Made by a program: the position numbers and the translations under genes
Part shown: in pieces, positions 11,230 through 21,619 of the stretch
Layout of the letters: each line of letters starts with the position of its first letter
Numbering within the stretch: the first letter of the stretch is position 1
The notes under the pieces: generated by a model
Told to the model about the DNA's origin: nothing
What the model saw: only the letters and a program-made list of their open reading frames with translations
Databases searched by the model: none
Assembly: GCA_007570785.1 (NCBI GenBank)
Contig: ML664174.1
Coordinates: 89,023 to 153,022 of the forward strand
DNA length: 64,000 nt
Origin: Antilocapra americana
Taxonomy: Eukaryota > Chordata > Mammalia > Artiodactyla > Antilocapridae
Reading direction: 5' to 3'

Positions 11230-13546
11230 CTGGGGAGCAGAGATGATGAGAATTAGGGGAGTTTACTCCTCTCTTCTGAGCTGAAGCCGCCTCTCAGGGT
11301 GTTTGGTATCCTGCCATCCACCCTTCCATTTCATCATCGTTATTTGCCGGTCCACACCCTAGTGACCAAAAGGCTGAAGCCAAAAGGGAACTCTTCCCCA
11401 CACTCTGTTACACTCTCTTGTGTCTCTGTAGCTTTGGCCAGAAGATACAGGAAGGGGGCAGAAGAGCTTGAGGCCTCGGGAGGGCTGTGGAAAAAGATGG
11501 TTAAGGCGATGAAGTGTGTTTCATCACCTCTCGTGTTCAGGGCTGCTCCACCCTTACCCTGTCACTTTTGGCCTAGAACCTTCTTGTTTTTTGTTTCTAA
11601 AACATTGTTGAGCACTCACTATGTGCTCGCTTCTGTAAAAGTGCTTTTCCCTGAGGTGCTCTTGTTGAACCCCTCGATTTGATGAAGTGGATACAAGTAC
11701 TTGCATCTTACATGGGGGAACGAAGGCTCAAATAGCTTGCCCAGGAGCTCACAGTACTCTGAAAAGTTGCATCCTCCAGTGCTGAGTCTGATTCCTCTCC
11801 AAGCCACTCCCTCACCCACTACCAACTACTTTTTCCCTGGTGTGACCCCTTGGGGCTTCTGTTGCCACCCCCTCTCAACCCTGGACTGAGGTCCCCATCC
11901 CACATTTGCCTCTTTGTCCCCTGCATTCCCTTCCTTATGCTCAGTGACCCTGACATCCCCCAGGCCTTGTACTAGCACAAGGCCTAGTACAAAGTGGAGA
12001 CCAGGAACAGTTTTAATGATGGAGATAACCTGGCCCTGGCCGATGGGAGATGGGTGCTTAGGAGGACCCGGGGACCTTGGGTGTCATCTGAGTGTCTCTC
12101 ACAGATGGGTGTGTGCTCTACTTGGGCAGGGAGGTTAGCTCTGGCTTTGCCCAGATGCTAAAGGGTAAGTGTAGAAGTTTGACCGAAACCCTCCTGCACC
12201 CCCAGCTCTGTCCTGTCTCACATCCCCGCAGGCTAGAGGGACACAGTTCCCAGGACAAGAGTCTGCCTACCCAAGCATATGTCTCACCAAAGTGCCCAGT
12301 ACTTCCAGGCCATTGCAGTCAGAGGGCAGTGGGTTAGATAGGAAGGAAGTGCTCTTTCTCTCATGGGGTTGGGGAGCCGGGTTACCATGAAAGCCATGAG
12401 TAATTTCCTTCCTAAGAAGAGCACAGACTTCCAGGCAGTCTGAACTGCTCTGATACAGTCTCGGTCTTGAGCCAAGGACTTGATTGTTTGTCCTCTAGAG
12501 GTCTCCACTAGGACTCCTTCCTACCTGCCTCTCTTCTGTCAGGTATTGACAGAAGCTGTAGTGTATGTTTGTATACTTTTATTCAGGCTGCAGCATTTTG
12601 AAGGCCCTCTCGGACACCCATGCAGAGGAAAAAAGTTAGTTTTTAAACCCCAGAGTTGGAGAAGACATTGTCCTTCACCGTTGTATTGGATGAGCAGGGA
12701 GAGGGCTTCCTGTGGAGAGGGCTGTCAAGAAATGTGATGAGGAGAAAGCCCTGGGAGATGGGAAGCAGCCAGGATGCTCTTGGTGGTTTTTTGTTTGTTT
12801 TTTCTTTCTATCTTTTCTTTTGGCAACCCTCAAGCTGAAAATTTTTGAGTTGGAAGTCACAATCTTAGACACCCAGAATCTCCACCCTCACCTCCCTAGT
12901 TTCCCTAGAGCTGAGCTACAAGGGAATAATTTCAAGTGCCCAGAACCATCTCCTGATTCATTTCCTTCCTCTTCCAGCTCCCTTCGCCCCCTCCTGTGCC
13001 AGCAACAGGTTCTGTGCTGAGAGGTGAGATAGATCCTTCCAAACTGCCCTGGGGTCCTCCTCCTTCTAACTTGCCTCCCCCCACCCCATCCCTTTCCTCT
13101 CCTCTTCTGCCAGCTGTCTCCTGGGCAACCATCTAGCTTTCGAGGTGTGTGTGCCCTCAGCCCGCACCAACGCTCCTCCCCTCGCTCTGCTACTGCCTTG
13201 GAGAGAGGTAGACAGACTCTCTCTTCTGAGAGACTAGAGTTCTTTGGTGCCCATTCCCCTCTCAGCTTCCTAGGAAACTTCCTGGGATGGGACCCCAGGT
13301 GAGGTGAAGGCGATGGGTACCATCAGGGGACGCGGAGAGCATCCTCTGGCTGGAGGGGGCAGAAGGATGAGGGTCCCCACCCGAGATGCACAGCGTGCCT
13401 GCAGCCATTGAGTCTGACAGGATACTCCGGCCACCAGCCATCTCCTGGCCCCTCAGCGTCCCTGGGCAGAGGCCCAGGAAGCCTGGCCCTCTCCCTGCTG
13501 CCCTGGGAGAATCAGGAGGGAGGAGGAGAGAGAGGCAGGACCCTAC
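11230..13546 (-). other. BATF: BATF intron 1
   Basis: This intron is bounded by a GT donor at 13546-13545 and an AG acceptor at 11231-11230. It is fairly GC-rich and mostly non-repeat, with one MIR remnant at about 11595-11800. Open frames inside it are short and show no recognisable protein. No alternative coding exon is seen. Confidence 0.9.
11595..11800 (-). repeat. MIR/L2-like remnant in intron 1
   Basis: TTGAGCACTCACTATGTGCT followed by ACATGGGGGAACGAAGGCTC and a CAGTGCTGAGTCTGATTC segment matches the antisense MIR order. Confidence 0.65.
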
Positions 13547-13609
13547 CTGTTTGCCAGGGGGTGGAGAGCGGCTGAAGCTGGAGTCGCTGCTGTCGGAGCT
13601 GTGAGGCAT
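13547..13609 (-). CDS. BATF: BATF coding exon 1 (start codon and serine-rich N-terminus)
   Basis: The 63-nt coding part of the first exon gives 21 residues, starting MPHSSDSSDSSFSRS and ending PPPGKQ, which is the BATF N-terminus. The ATG is at 13609-13607 with G at -3, a fair Kozak context. The donor is GT at 13546-13545 (CAG then GTAGGG), phase 0, and it joins in frame to the exon at 11125-11229 across a 2317-bp intron. The serine-rich stretch precedes the basic region. The start codon is supported by the family N-terminus and by an in-frame stop upstream at 13664-13666, which rules out a longer protein from the upstream ATG. Confidence 0.97.
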
Positions 13610-13845
13610 GGCCGCGGTCTTTCGGGCTCTCCACGCAGCCCCAGGCGCCTCGGGGCTCCCTTGTCACCAGCTGGCCTCCCTTGCTGACTGCTGCCCCCCT
13701 GCCAGCAGCCCACCCCCCTCCGCAGGGCGCTGCTCTGCCCACCTTGCCGCCGCCTCTGGCCCGGGTGTCCTCCTCACTCTGGGGTGCAGAGGCTCTGCTC
13801 CCCACAGGGACATGTCGCTTGCCTCCGGGCGCGCGCCCTCTCTCA
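13610..13845 (-). other. BATF: Probable BATF 5' untranslated region
   Basis: GC-rich sequence with several CpGs directly upstream of the BATF ATG. Its layout resembles the human BATF leader as I remember it, including a CATGTCCC-type upstream start and a GTGAGGAGGAC-like segment. The 5' limit (transcription start near 13830-13850) is inferred and not shown by the sequence. Confidence 0.6.
13664..13813 (-). other. Upstream ORF in the BATF leader (49 codons)
   Basis: The ATG at 13813-13811 (G at -3) opens a frame that begins MSLWGAEPLHPRVRR and stops at TGA 13666-13664, 54 nt before the BATF ATG. It is in the same frame as BATF but the stop separates them. If the transcript starts upstream of 13813, this frame could reduce BATF translation by capturing ribosomes. 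Whether it lies inside the mRNA is inferred. Confidence 0.5.
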
Positions 13846-13935
13846 CTCTTGTGGTTTCTGCTAACTCGCGCTGGAAGTCACATGGGCGGAAACTTGAGTT
13901 AGACGTTAGATTGAAGGAAAATACATATCTAGGAA
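13846..13935 (-). promoter_or_regulatory. BATF: Probable BATF core promoter region
   Basis: Directly upstream of the inferred start there is a RUNX-type TGTGGTTT at 13850-13857, an ETS-like GGAAGT at 13873-13878, a CACATG E-box at 13879-13884 and a GC box GGGCGG at 13884-13889 (all read on the plus strand). A weak AT-rich element (TATGTAT on the minus strand) lies near 13920-13928. No strong TATA box is seen at the expected distance. Motif function is inferred from consensus only. Confidence 0.45.
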
Positions 13936-13954
13936 AAGACCCACTGAATTATGT

Positions 13955-13995
13955 GAAAGAAAGAAAAGAAAAGAAAAGAAAAGTAAAGAAAAAAG
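13955..13995 (+). repeat. (GAAAA)n simple repeat
   Basis: An imperfect GAAAA/GAAA array about 110-150 bp upstream of the inferred BATF start. Confidence 0.9.
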
Positions 13996-14575
13996 ATACA
14001 CAAAACCCCAGATACCTTCCGACAGTTTGAAAGGCTCCCTCCAATTGATGAAGAGAAAACAGAGAAAAACAGCCCAGGGAGGGAAAAACCCCAGCCAGAA
14101 TTAGCAAGTCCGACTTCTGTCAACATGGGCAGAAAGGAGAGGACAGCAAGGAAAGAGTTTCCATTGTCACCCGACTTGATTTTTAAACCGAAATAAAAGC
14201 AGCAGGCTGGGATTTCTTTCTGGTTTTTCACCAAAGCAGCTGCGCGTCCTGTCTTGCAGGGGTGGGGGTGGGGGGCCTTCTCTCTCTCTCTCTGTCCTGC
14301 CTTGGGGTGGGCTGGGGGCGAAGGGACCCAAGGGCTCGGTTCTTTCCAGAGACAGAAGGGGCGGTGGTAGGTCTGAAAGCCACAGGGGCTAGCCTGGAAT
14401 CGATGTTCTAAGCATTTATTCATCGCCTATGCCTCTTGGCAGGTGCTCTCTCTAGAGAAAAGATGCCTCCTGTGTTGAAGGTCTTTCAGGGGATCAGGGT
14501 TAGCCTGGAATCTTAATGATTCATGAAGGTCCCAAGGTCAGAGCCCAGAGTGAAGGAACAGTTGAACACACAGAC
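13996..14575. other. BATF upstream flank, mostly non-repeat
   Basis: Contains a short (TC)n run at 14279-14294 and a G-rich stretch at 14259-14275. A 164-codon minus-strand frame (13929-14423) overlaps the simple repeat and looks non-coding. No repeat family recognised. Confidence 0.45.
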
Positions 14576-14579
14576 GGAC

Positions 14580-14805
14580 CCAGAAATGAGCACTGTACTT
14601 AGAGTCAAAATAATCAGGATTTGAAATCTCCTTCTATCCTTTAGTATGTCTGTGTGGCCTTGGATAGCTCACTCATTTATCCGTAAATGAAGGATGATAA
14701 AATCTTCTCTGCCTACCTCTCAGGGCTGTTTCAAGAAGCAAATAAAAGTGGATTACAAAGCCCCAGCAGACTGTAAACTATGTCATGAAGACAATTGTTA
14801 GTTGT
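14580..14805 (+). repeat. MIR SINE
   Basis: Sense MIR: TGTGTGGCCTTGGATAGC, TTATCCGTAAATGAAGG, CTCTGCCTACCTCTCAGGGC. Confidence 0.75.
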
Positions 14806-15029
14806 AGTGCTACTTGTCCTGTTACATGCATGTTTGATAAGTTCTCAATAAGCAATTCCCCACACACTTGGGCATTCAGGCTTTCAAAGAATGTCTTGCC
14901 TTATTCCCCGTATGGCTCCAAGCTAAATATTTGCCTTGCTTAGTCCTCACTGGAAGGAAGTATGGCCCCTGAAGGACGCTGTGTCCACTGGCTGAATTTC
15001 TGCCCTAAGACAATACTGTCCTAGAGGTA

Positions 15030-15490
15030 AATTGAGCAGAAAAAAATCCCTTCCCCCATGGAAGTTGTATTTGAGTGGGGGAAGCAGGCAGTAAACAAAG
15101 GAGTTAATATTTAACACAGCAGAAGGTGACAAGTGGCGTGGAAGAAAATAAAGTCGGTAAGGGGTGGGGAATTCTGGGGGTCAGTGGGCTGCTGTTTCTG
15201 CAGGGTGGTTGGGAAAGGCCTTCCTGAAAGGGAGACAAATGAGCAGAGCCCTGAAAGGAAAGAGGGAGTGAATGGTGTGGGTGTCTAGGGGAAGAACATC
15301 CCAGCAAGGACCTGAGGTAGGAGTGTGTTTGGTTGTCAGAGGAACAGCAGGGAGGCCAGTGGAGCTGGAGTGAAAAGCCGAGAGTGGTAGGAGATGAAGT
15401 CAGCGAGCTACCAGACGTGTACATCAGCCTCGGAGGCCACTGTAAGGATTTTGGCTTTTGTTCTGAAAGAGATGGGGTGCTACCAGAGGA
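15030..15490 (+). repeat. Old mammalian interspersed repeat, family not assigned
   Basis: Carries the familiar order GGAAAGGCCTTCCTGAA, GAGCAGAGCCCTGAAAGG, GGAACAGCAGGGAGGCCAGT, and CACTGTAAGGATTTTGGCTT. Sequence at 16500-16690 (GGGAGGCCAGTTAGGATT) looks like the downstream part of the same kind of element. Confidence 0.5.
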
Positions 15491-15523
15491 CCTGCCCTCC
15501 CACTTGGACGCTGTGGTTCTCTA

Positions 15524-15583
15524 CCTCAGCCACTGTCTGTTCCCAGCGCTCAACCTCAGCCACTGTCTGTTCCCAGTGCTCAT
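15524..15583 (+). repeat. 30-bp tandem duplication
   Basis: Two adjacent 30-bp copies (15524-15553 and 15554-15583) share CCTCAGCCACTGTCTGTTCC and differ at two positions. Confidence 0.95.
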
Positions 15584-15754
15584 CAGACTTAGTAATTATT
15601 TACTTTGTTTTCTCCGGGTGTCCCCTCTTTGGAAGGTGAGCGCCATTTGTGAGTTTCATTCAACAAGTGTTTATTGAGTACCTGTGTTGCTCCCAGTTCT
15701 AAGTACCAAGGATATAGTTAGTATTTTGACTGTTTCTTTGAATTAGATGATGAA

Positions 15755-16250
15755 TCTGTTTGTTTTGCTGCATGACAAACCACAAAGAAAGAAAGAAATC
15801 TCAGTGGCTTAAAACAACAGGCATTTAGTCAGCTTTTGAGTGAGAAGATTATCTGGAATATTCCCCCCGGGAGCTGGGGGGTCTCAGTGGGACCTCATCA
15901 TGTGTCCTCATATACCTGTAGGTTGGCGGATCATCGGCTGGCTTAGGACAAGCTTGTCCAGGACAGTTCTGCTCCACATGGCTTCCCATACCTCAACAGG
16001 CTTTCCCAGGCTTGTTAATATAGCTGTTTGGATTCCAAGAGGAAGGCTGGAAACATTCAAAGCCTCCTGGGGCCCAGATTTCCCACCACGGTCCTTCTGC
16101 CACGTTCTATTGGACAAAGACAGTTACAAAGCCAACTCAGACGCTCTGGGTTGAGAAAGAGACTTCACCTCTTGATGGGAGCAATTTAAAGAATTATGGC
16201 CATGTCTGTGGTCTCCCACAGATGAGGTTTTAGAGCAGGAATGATGAGCT
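15755..16250 (+). repeat. LTR-like ancient repeat remnant
   Basis: Contains GCTGCATGACAAACCAC, GTGGCTTAAAACAACAGGCA, TCTATTGGACAAAGACAGTT and CACCTCTTGATGGGAGCA in order. This order recurs in a widespread mammalian LTR-like repeat. Family name uncertain. Confidence 0.5.
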
Positions 16251-16264
16251 CTAATTTAGGGTTT

Positions 16265-16491
16265 TGGGTTTTTCTTAATTTATTTATTTAGTTTTGGCTG
16301 CCTTGGGTCTTCGTTGCTATGCATGGGCTTCCTCTAGTTGTAGCTCACGGGCTATAGAATGCAGGCTCAGTAGTTGTGGCACTCGGGATTAGTTGCCCCG
16401 AGGCATGTGGGATCTTCCCCAGCCAGGGATTGAACCCGTGACCCCTGCATTAGCAGATGGATTGTTAACCACTGGAATACCAGGGAAGTCC
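16265..16491 (-). repeat. Long-form CHR SINE with target-site duplication
   Basis: Antisense long CHR: GGCTGCCTTGGGTCTTCG, TCAGTAGTTGTGGCACTCGG, GGCATGTGGGATCTTCC, CACTGGAATACCAGGGAAG. Flanked by CTAATTTAGGGTTT at 16251-16264 and CTAATTTGGGTTT at 16492-16504. Confidence 0.9.
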
Positions 16492-16716
16492 CTAATTTGG
16501 GTTTAACAGGATTTCTCTGGAAGCAGTTGAGATTTAGTGTAGAGGAACAAATGGAAGTAGGGAGGCCAGTTAGGATTCCAGCATTGGATTATTGTAAGAA
16601 TCCAAATAAAAAATTTTGGTGACATTGGCCAGTGAAGTAGTGATGAAGGTGATGAGAAGTGGGCCGTGTAATAACCGAGGATGATGTCTCTCTTATTTAC
16701 AGTTATATACCCAGGG

Positions 16717-16924
16717 TGTCGCTCGGTTGCTTAGTATTGTCCAGCTCTTTTGTGACCCCACAGGCTGTAGCCCACCAGGCTCCTCTGTCCGTGGGATTTC
16801 GCAGCAAGAATACAGGAGTGGGTTGCTATTTCCTTCTCCAGGGGGTCTTCCCGACTCAGGGATTGAAACTCCATCTCCTGCTTTGGCAGATGGGTTCTTT
16901 ACCACTGTGCCAACTGGGAAGCCC
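16717..16924 (-). repeat. Bov-tA SINE with target-site duplication
   Basis: Antisense Bov-tA. Flanked by ATACCCAGGG at 16707-16716 and 16925-16934. Confidence 0.9.
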
Positions 16925-17138
16925 ATACCCAGGGGGTAGTAGATGCCTAATAAATAGCTGTGAAATCAATGTCTGGATAAACTCCCAGAGAACTTAGCCT
17001 ATAACTTACGGCTCTTATCATGACCCACCTTGTCCTGTTTCTTTTCTCACCCTTACTGTACTGAAAGCTCTGTAAGGATAAAAACTGTCATGTTTGTGTT
17101 TCATTCAGTTTAATTTAACATTGATTAATGCCAATTAT

Positions 17139-17351
17139 GGGGCTTCCCTGGTGACTCAGATGGTAAAGAATCCACCTGCAATGCAGGAGACCAGGTTCTA
17201 TCCCTGGGTTTAGAAGATCCCCTGGAGGAAGGCACAGCAACCCACTCCAGTATTCTTGCATGGAGAATCCCCATTGATCGAGCAGCCTGGTGGACTACAG
17301 TCCATGGGGTTGCGAAGAGTCAGACATGACTGAGTGACTAAGCACACACAC
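17139..17351 (+). repeat. Bov-tA SINE with target-site duplication
   Basis: Full sense Bov-tA from GGCTTCCCTGGTGACTCAG to GACATGACTGAGTGACTAAG. Flanked by a near-perfect AATGCCAATTAT / AATGCCTATTAT duplication (17127-17138, 17352-17363). Confidence 0.95.
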
Positions 17352-17363
17352 AATGCCTATTAT

Positions 17364-18103
17364 ATGGCAGAAATTGTTAGTCTGAGTAAGGCAGAGACTC
17401 CCACCCCCACAGTAAGAGAAAGAAATCCAATAACCAAAAAGTCTATCAGAAGTATAATAATAATGTAACAACTGTAATAATGTGCAGGTGAAGTTCTTAA
17501 CTCTTTAAACTTTCTATCATTCAACAGTAAACACTTGTTGTACGAATGAATGCTTTATTCTGTGGTTCCAAATCAATACACTGCTTTAATATTCAACAGA
17601 GACTAATGAGGACAGAAATGAAAAATTAGCTCTCCTGTAGAAAGATGGTCTCCTTCAATAGTAATGATTATAAATTATTTTTAAATATTTAAGATTAAAG
17701 AATAATAAACACTTGCATGTCCACCATTAAGCTTAATAATAAATAAGATGAATAGAACTAAAGGCCCCTATAAATCCTTCCCTAATCCTGTTCCCTCTCC
17801 ACCTAGGTAATGGTTGTCCAGAATGCTGTTCTTATCATTCTTACATGTTTCTCTTTATTTGAACCATATCTGTATGTATACCTAAGTAATACATAGTGCT
17901 ACCATGCATTATTTTTAACTTCTTACATTGCCAATATTTTTACATTTAATTTCTAGTTTTTTATTACACAGTATCTGAATGGTCAAGGCAAGACTTGGAA
18001 TGCTGGCATTCCCACTGAGGTTGTTCTGGAGAATAAAGCCACCAAGTGACTGATGTAAAACAGCTCAGTCAACGTCAGCCCAGAGCCTAAGGGTAATGCT
18101 AAA
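17364..18103. other. AT-rich intergenic sequence, nothing firm
   Basis: Possible diverged LINE sequence around 17690-17960. No gene seen. Confidence 0.35.
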
Positions 18104-18317
18104 AGGCAGCTTCCCCGCTGGCTCAATGTAAAGAATCCACCTGCAGTATAGGAGACGCGGGTTCAATCCCCGGGTTGGGATGATCCACTGAAGAAGGAAA
18201 TGGCAACCCACCCCAGTATCTTGCCTGGGAAATCCTGTAGACAGAGAGGCCTGGCAGGCTACAGTCCAGGGGGTCACAAAAGAGTTGGACATGATTTACT
18301 GACTGAACAACAAAACA
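18104..18317 (+). repeat. Bov-tA SINE
   Basis: Sense Bov-tA with substitutions (CAGCTTCCCCGCTGGCTCA ... GTTGGACATGATTTACTGAC). Confidence 0.9.
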
Positions 18318-18592
18318 TTTGCTAGACACTTAAATCCCTTATGCTGACGACTAACACCTGTCGGAACAGTTGTTGCTTTTTGCGTGGTCCTGGTACAAAT
18401 TAGAAAACAGTGCCACCTCTTGGTAGGCAATCTTCAGGCCGAAAGGCGTGGACTGGTGAACCCCGGTTTGACTTTTACGGTCAGGGCTCTTGAGCAGTGA
18501 ACAGTCCAGTACCCTTGCTGTGTCTCACTTCCTATGTGTCAGGCACATAAAATGACTAATTTAATCCTCACAACAGACACAGAAGCTAAGTA

Positions 18593-19240
18593 GAGTTGAC
18601 CTTTGAACAACTCAGGGGTTAGGGGTGCTGACCCCTGCATAGTCAAAAATCCACACATAACTTTTGACTCTCCCTAAACTTTGACTTAATAGCCCGAATC
18701 TTTGACTTAATAGCCTACTGTTGACTAGAAAACTTACCGATAACCTAAACAGATGATTAACACATATTTTGTACGTAATATGTGTTATATACTGTATTCT
18801 TATAATAAACTAAGCTAGAAGGAAGAAAATGTTATTAAGAAAATCATAAGGAAAAGAAAATTCGTTTACAGGGCTATATTTTATTTATCAAAACTGTAAG
18901 TTTACATCCTCTGTTTATAAGATGAATCGTCTGTCAGTACCTACCTCAACATTGCTTTATGTGACATGAAGATGTTACACATGTAACTAACACTAGACAT
19001 CAAAAATGGAAAGACCATGTGGAAAAGAAATTCATATTTATTACAAGTATAATGATTCATGCACAGATACCGAACAAACAAGCAATATGACACTTTTATG
19101 GTAGCCTAGCTTATACTCTATAATGCGTGAGTGAATTGTTACAAAATTTTTAAGGTATACTGTATTACAGTTATATTTATAATACACTATGAGAAACATT
19201 GTTACTTTTTAAACCTATGTTGATAGGCTGATTGGCCACT
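18593..19240 (+). mobile_element. Tigger-type (TcMar) DNA transposon remnant
   Basis: The start GTTGACCTTTGAACAACTCA followed by GGTGCTGACCCCTGCATAG, TACTGTTGACTAGAAAACTT and GATTAACACATATTTTG matches the Tigger7-like element as I recall it. The 3' terminal inverted repeat is not seen, and there is no open transposase frame. Confidence 0.7.
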
Positions 19241-20299
19241 TCTCCAGTTACTTCAGAGAGAGAGGCATACTAAAAAGGAGGGTAAGTTTTGAAAGCAAAT
19301 AACTTTTGAGTTGTGGGATCAGAGGTGGGAGAGCAGGTGGTGCCGAGGGAGGGGATGGGAGGAGTGGGAAGAGAGGCACCTCTGAGAGTTCAGGGCAGCA
19401 GCCATTTGCCAATATGTATTTGTTTCGGTGTTTCAATAACTAGAATCATAATGCATGTGGCTTGTTTCAAATTAGCAGGACATGTTGTAAGCAAATGGGC
19501 TTCTTACGGTAATTGAAAATAGATATTTTTTAAGTGCCATAAGCTTGCTACTTTCACACCAGTCTAGCTCTCCTATTCCTTTGCTGTTTCCAGTGCCAGC
19601 ACAAATATAGACTTCAATCCAACTCCTACTGAATCAGTTCTTTTCCAAGACCCCTGTTTTACGAAAGCTGAGATGCTCTGACCAAATTGTTGAGAAAATG
19701 GGTCGAAACTGCGGAACCTAGCAAAGCAGAAACCTCCTGAGTGTCGGTGATGTGCCCCCAGGGGTTGGGGGTGGGAGTCGGGGACTGATGAAAGAACTAG
19801 GTACTTTTCCTTCAGGATAGTCATTTCAAAAATCAAGCTTCCCTACCTGGGAGGAGGTACAAAATCTCCCAAAGTCGAAAAAAAGGAAGGAAATACTTGC
19901 TTGGGACCCCTCCTAGTTTATTCTGATATAACTGGTCTGAGCTCAGGTATTTTTTAAAAGCGCCCCAGGTGGTTCTAACACGAAGCCATTGGATGAGAGG
20001 AAATTGTGGAGCCCATTTCTTCAGGAGGGGTTCCGTCGTGGCCTCAGAGTCCAGAAGCTTCTCCACCCAATTCGTTCACCTCTATTCATCCTCTCTCACC
20101 TCCCTGGACGCAAAGGTCTCCACACCCTGGGGTTAACCAGCTCCAGATCCACCTTCCTCACCTGATTTGAGCTGACACAGGGCCTGGATGTGTGAACCCC
20201 AGGGTCCAGTCCACCGAAGCAGGCTAGGTAGAGGGGTTGAGGGGGTGGTTGTTGGCCCTGGAGGGGGATGAGAGTCAGGGATGGGTTAGGAGAGCTCCC
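19241..20299. other. Intergenic sequence, nothing recognised
   Basis: Mostly non-repeat, GC-moderate. Short frames on both strands show no family resemblance. Confidence 0.4.
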
Positions 20300-20510
20300 C
20301 TCCCCTCACGGCTCAGATGGTAAAGCATCTGCCCGCAATGCAGGAGACCCGGGTTCGATCTCTGGGTCAGGAAGATCCCCTGGAGAAGGAAATGGCACCC
20401 CACTCCAGTGCTCTTGCCTGGAAAATCCCATGGACGGAGGAGCCTGGTAGGCTACAGTCCATGCGGTAGCAAAGAGTTGGACACGACTGGGCTACTTCAC
20501 TTTCTTTCCT
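20300..20510 (+). repeat. Bov-tA SINE
   Basis: Sense Bov-tA (GGCTCAGATGGTAAAGCATC ... GTTGGACACGACTGGGCTAC). Flanked by CTCCCCTC-type repeats. Confidence 0.9.
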
Positions 20511-20518
20511 CCCCTCGC

Positions 20519-21398
20519 AGGCGCTCAAGGGCCATCAGTGAGCCCCTGGGACCACTGGCTGCACTTTCAGGCCCCTGTGCGTTTTCCTCTGAGAGGAGTT
20601 TCACGTTCCTAGAGCTCTCTGCCTCACATTCCCTGATAGCCACCTGTCTAGTTAGTAACGACAAAACCCAGGAAGAGGAGAGAAGAATCTTCTGTGAGTG
20701 CAGGCAAATGTCCCCCAGGTCCGCAAGGGCTCCTCACTGGAGGCTGGAGGCTGGGGGGTCAGGCGGAAGGCCTTCTCGTCAGCTGCTGCCCACCCTTGCA
20801 GGCCACCCCCACCCAGGTCAGAATTCCTGGGGTATCACCCCTCCCATCTAGACCACGAATACATTGACACCAAAAACCCACTCTTTTTTCCCAGCTGTCT
20901 CTGAGCACCCTGCTGGATGTACCACCTTTGAAATCTTAAGAGCTGACTGCTGCTTGTTAGCTATTTGAGTAAAAATAATAAAAATCCCCTAGCTGCCTTA
21001 TTAAAAAAAAATTTTTTTTTTGGTGGTAAATCTTCAATGCTTACAAGATGGCTAAAGGGGATTTTTCTCAAAGTTTCCCAAACAAGCAGGGAAAATATTT
21101 ACCTGAAGGCAGAGCCCTCCAGCAAAGGGGCCAGAGTGGGTGGCCAGGTGATGGTAGGGAAATTCCCCCTGAAGGCATGCGCAGGGCCTGTAGTCCAACC
21201 CTCTTCTTTTCTGGGCTTTAAGCTTTAAGCCGAGATAGATTTTGTAGGAAGCCTCTTAGGAGGCAGTGGCCGCCCTGAATGTGTCGGCCCCAAAGGGTTA
21301 AATAGGATTTCTTAACTCTCACATTTTGACATTTGGACAGATTAATCTTTTCTGTGGGGGGCTACTGTAGGCTGTTTAGCTGTATCTCTGATCCCTAT
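20519..21398. other. Intergenic sequence, nothing recognised
   Basis: Contains frames of 147 and 68 codons without recognisable domains. No clear repeat. Confidence 0.4.
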
Positions 21399-21548
21399 GC
21401 ATTACTGCTGCTGTTGCTAAGTTGCTTCAGTCATGTCCGACTCTTAGCGACCCCATGGACTGCAACCTACCAGGCTCCTCCATCTATGGGATTTTCCAGA
21501 GTACTGGAAAGAGTACTGGAGTGGGTTGCCATTGCCTTCTCCATTAGA
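21399..21548 (-). repeat. Bov-A2-type SINE fragment
   Basis: TACTGCTGCTGTTGCTAAG is the reversed (CAG)n-containing Bov-A2 tail, followed by the reversed BovA unit ending TGCCATTGCCTTCTCCAT. Confidence 0.85.
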
Positions 21549-21619
21549 TGCCAGTAAAATTCCCCAGTTATGAAAACTGAAAATGTTTCCAGATCTTGCT
21601 AAGCAGATGTAAACTATTG

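Noticed and set aside
13262..13609. BATF exon 1 read through as a 115-codon protein
   Set aside because: Only the first 21 codons match BATF; the rest is intron beyond a consensus GTAGGG donor.
13512..13805. 97-codon frame overlapping BATF exon 1 in another frame
   Set aside because: It begins at a non-ATG codon and crosses the exon 1 donor into the intron, so it would not exist in spliced mRNA.
13929..14423. 164-codon minus-strand frame just upstream of BATF
   Set aside because: It runs through the (GAAAA)n array, has a phenylalanine/serine-rich low-complexity end, no family resemblance and no splice support. Chance frame.
17139..17240. tRNA-like A and B boxes in Bov-tA and CHR copies
   Set aside because: They belong to tRNA-derived SINEs and are not functional tRNA genes; no cloverleaf is kept.
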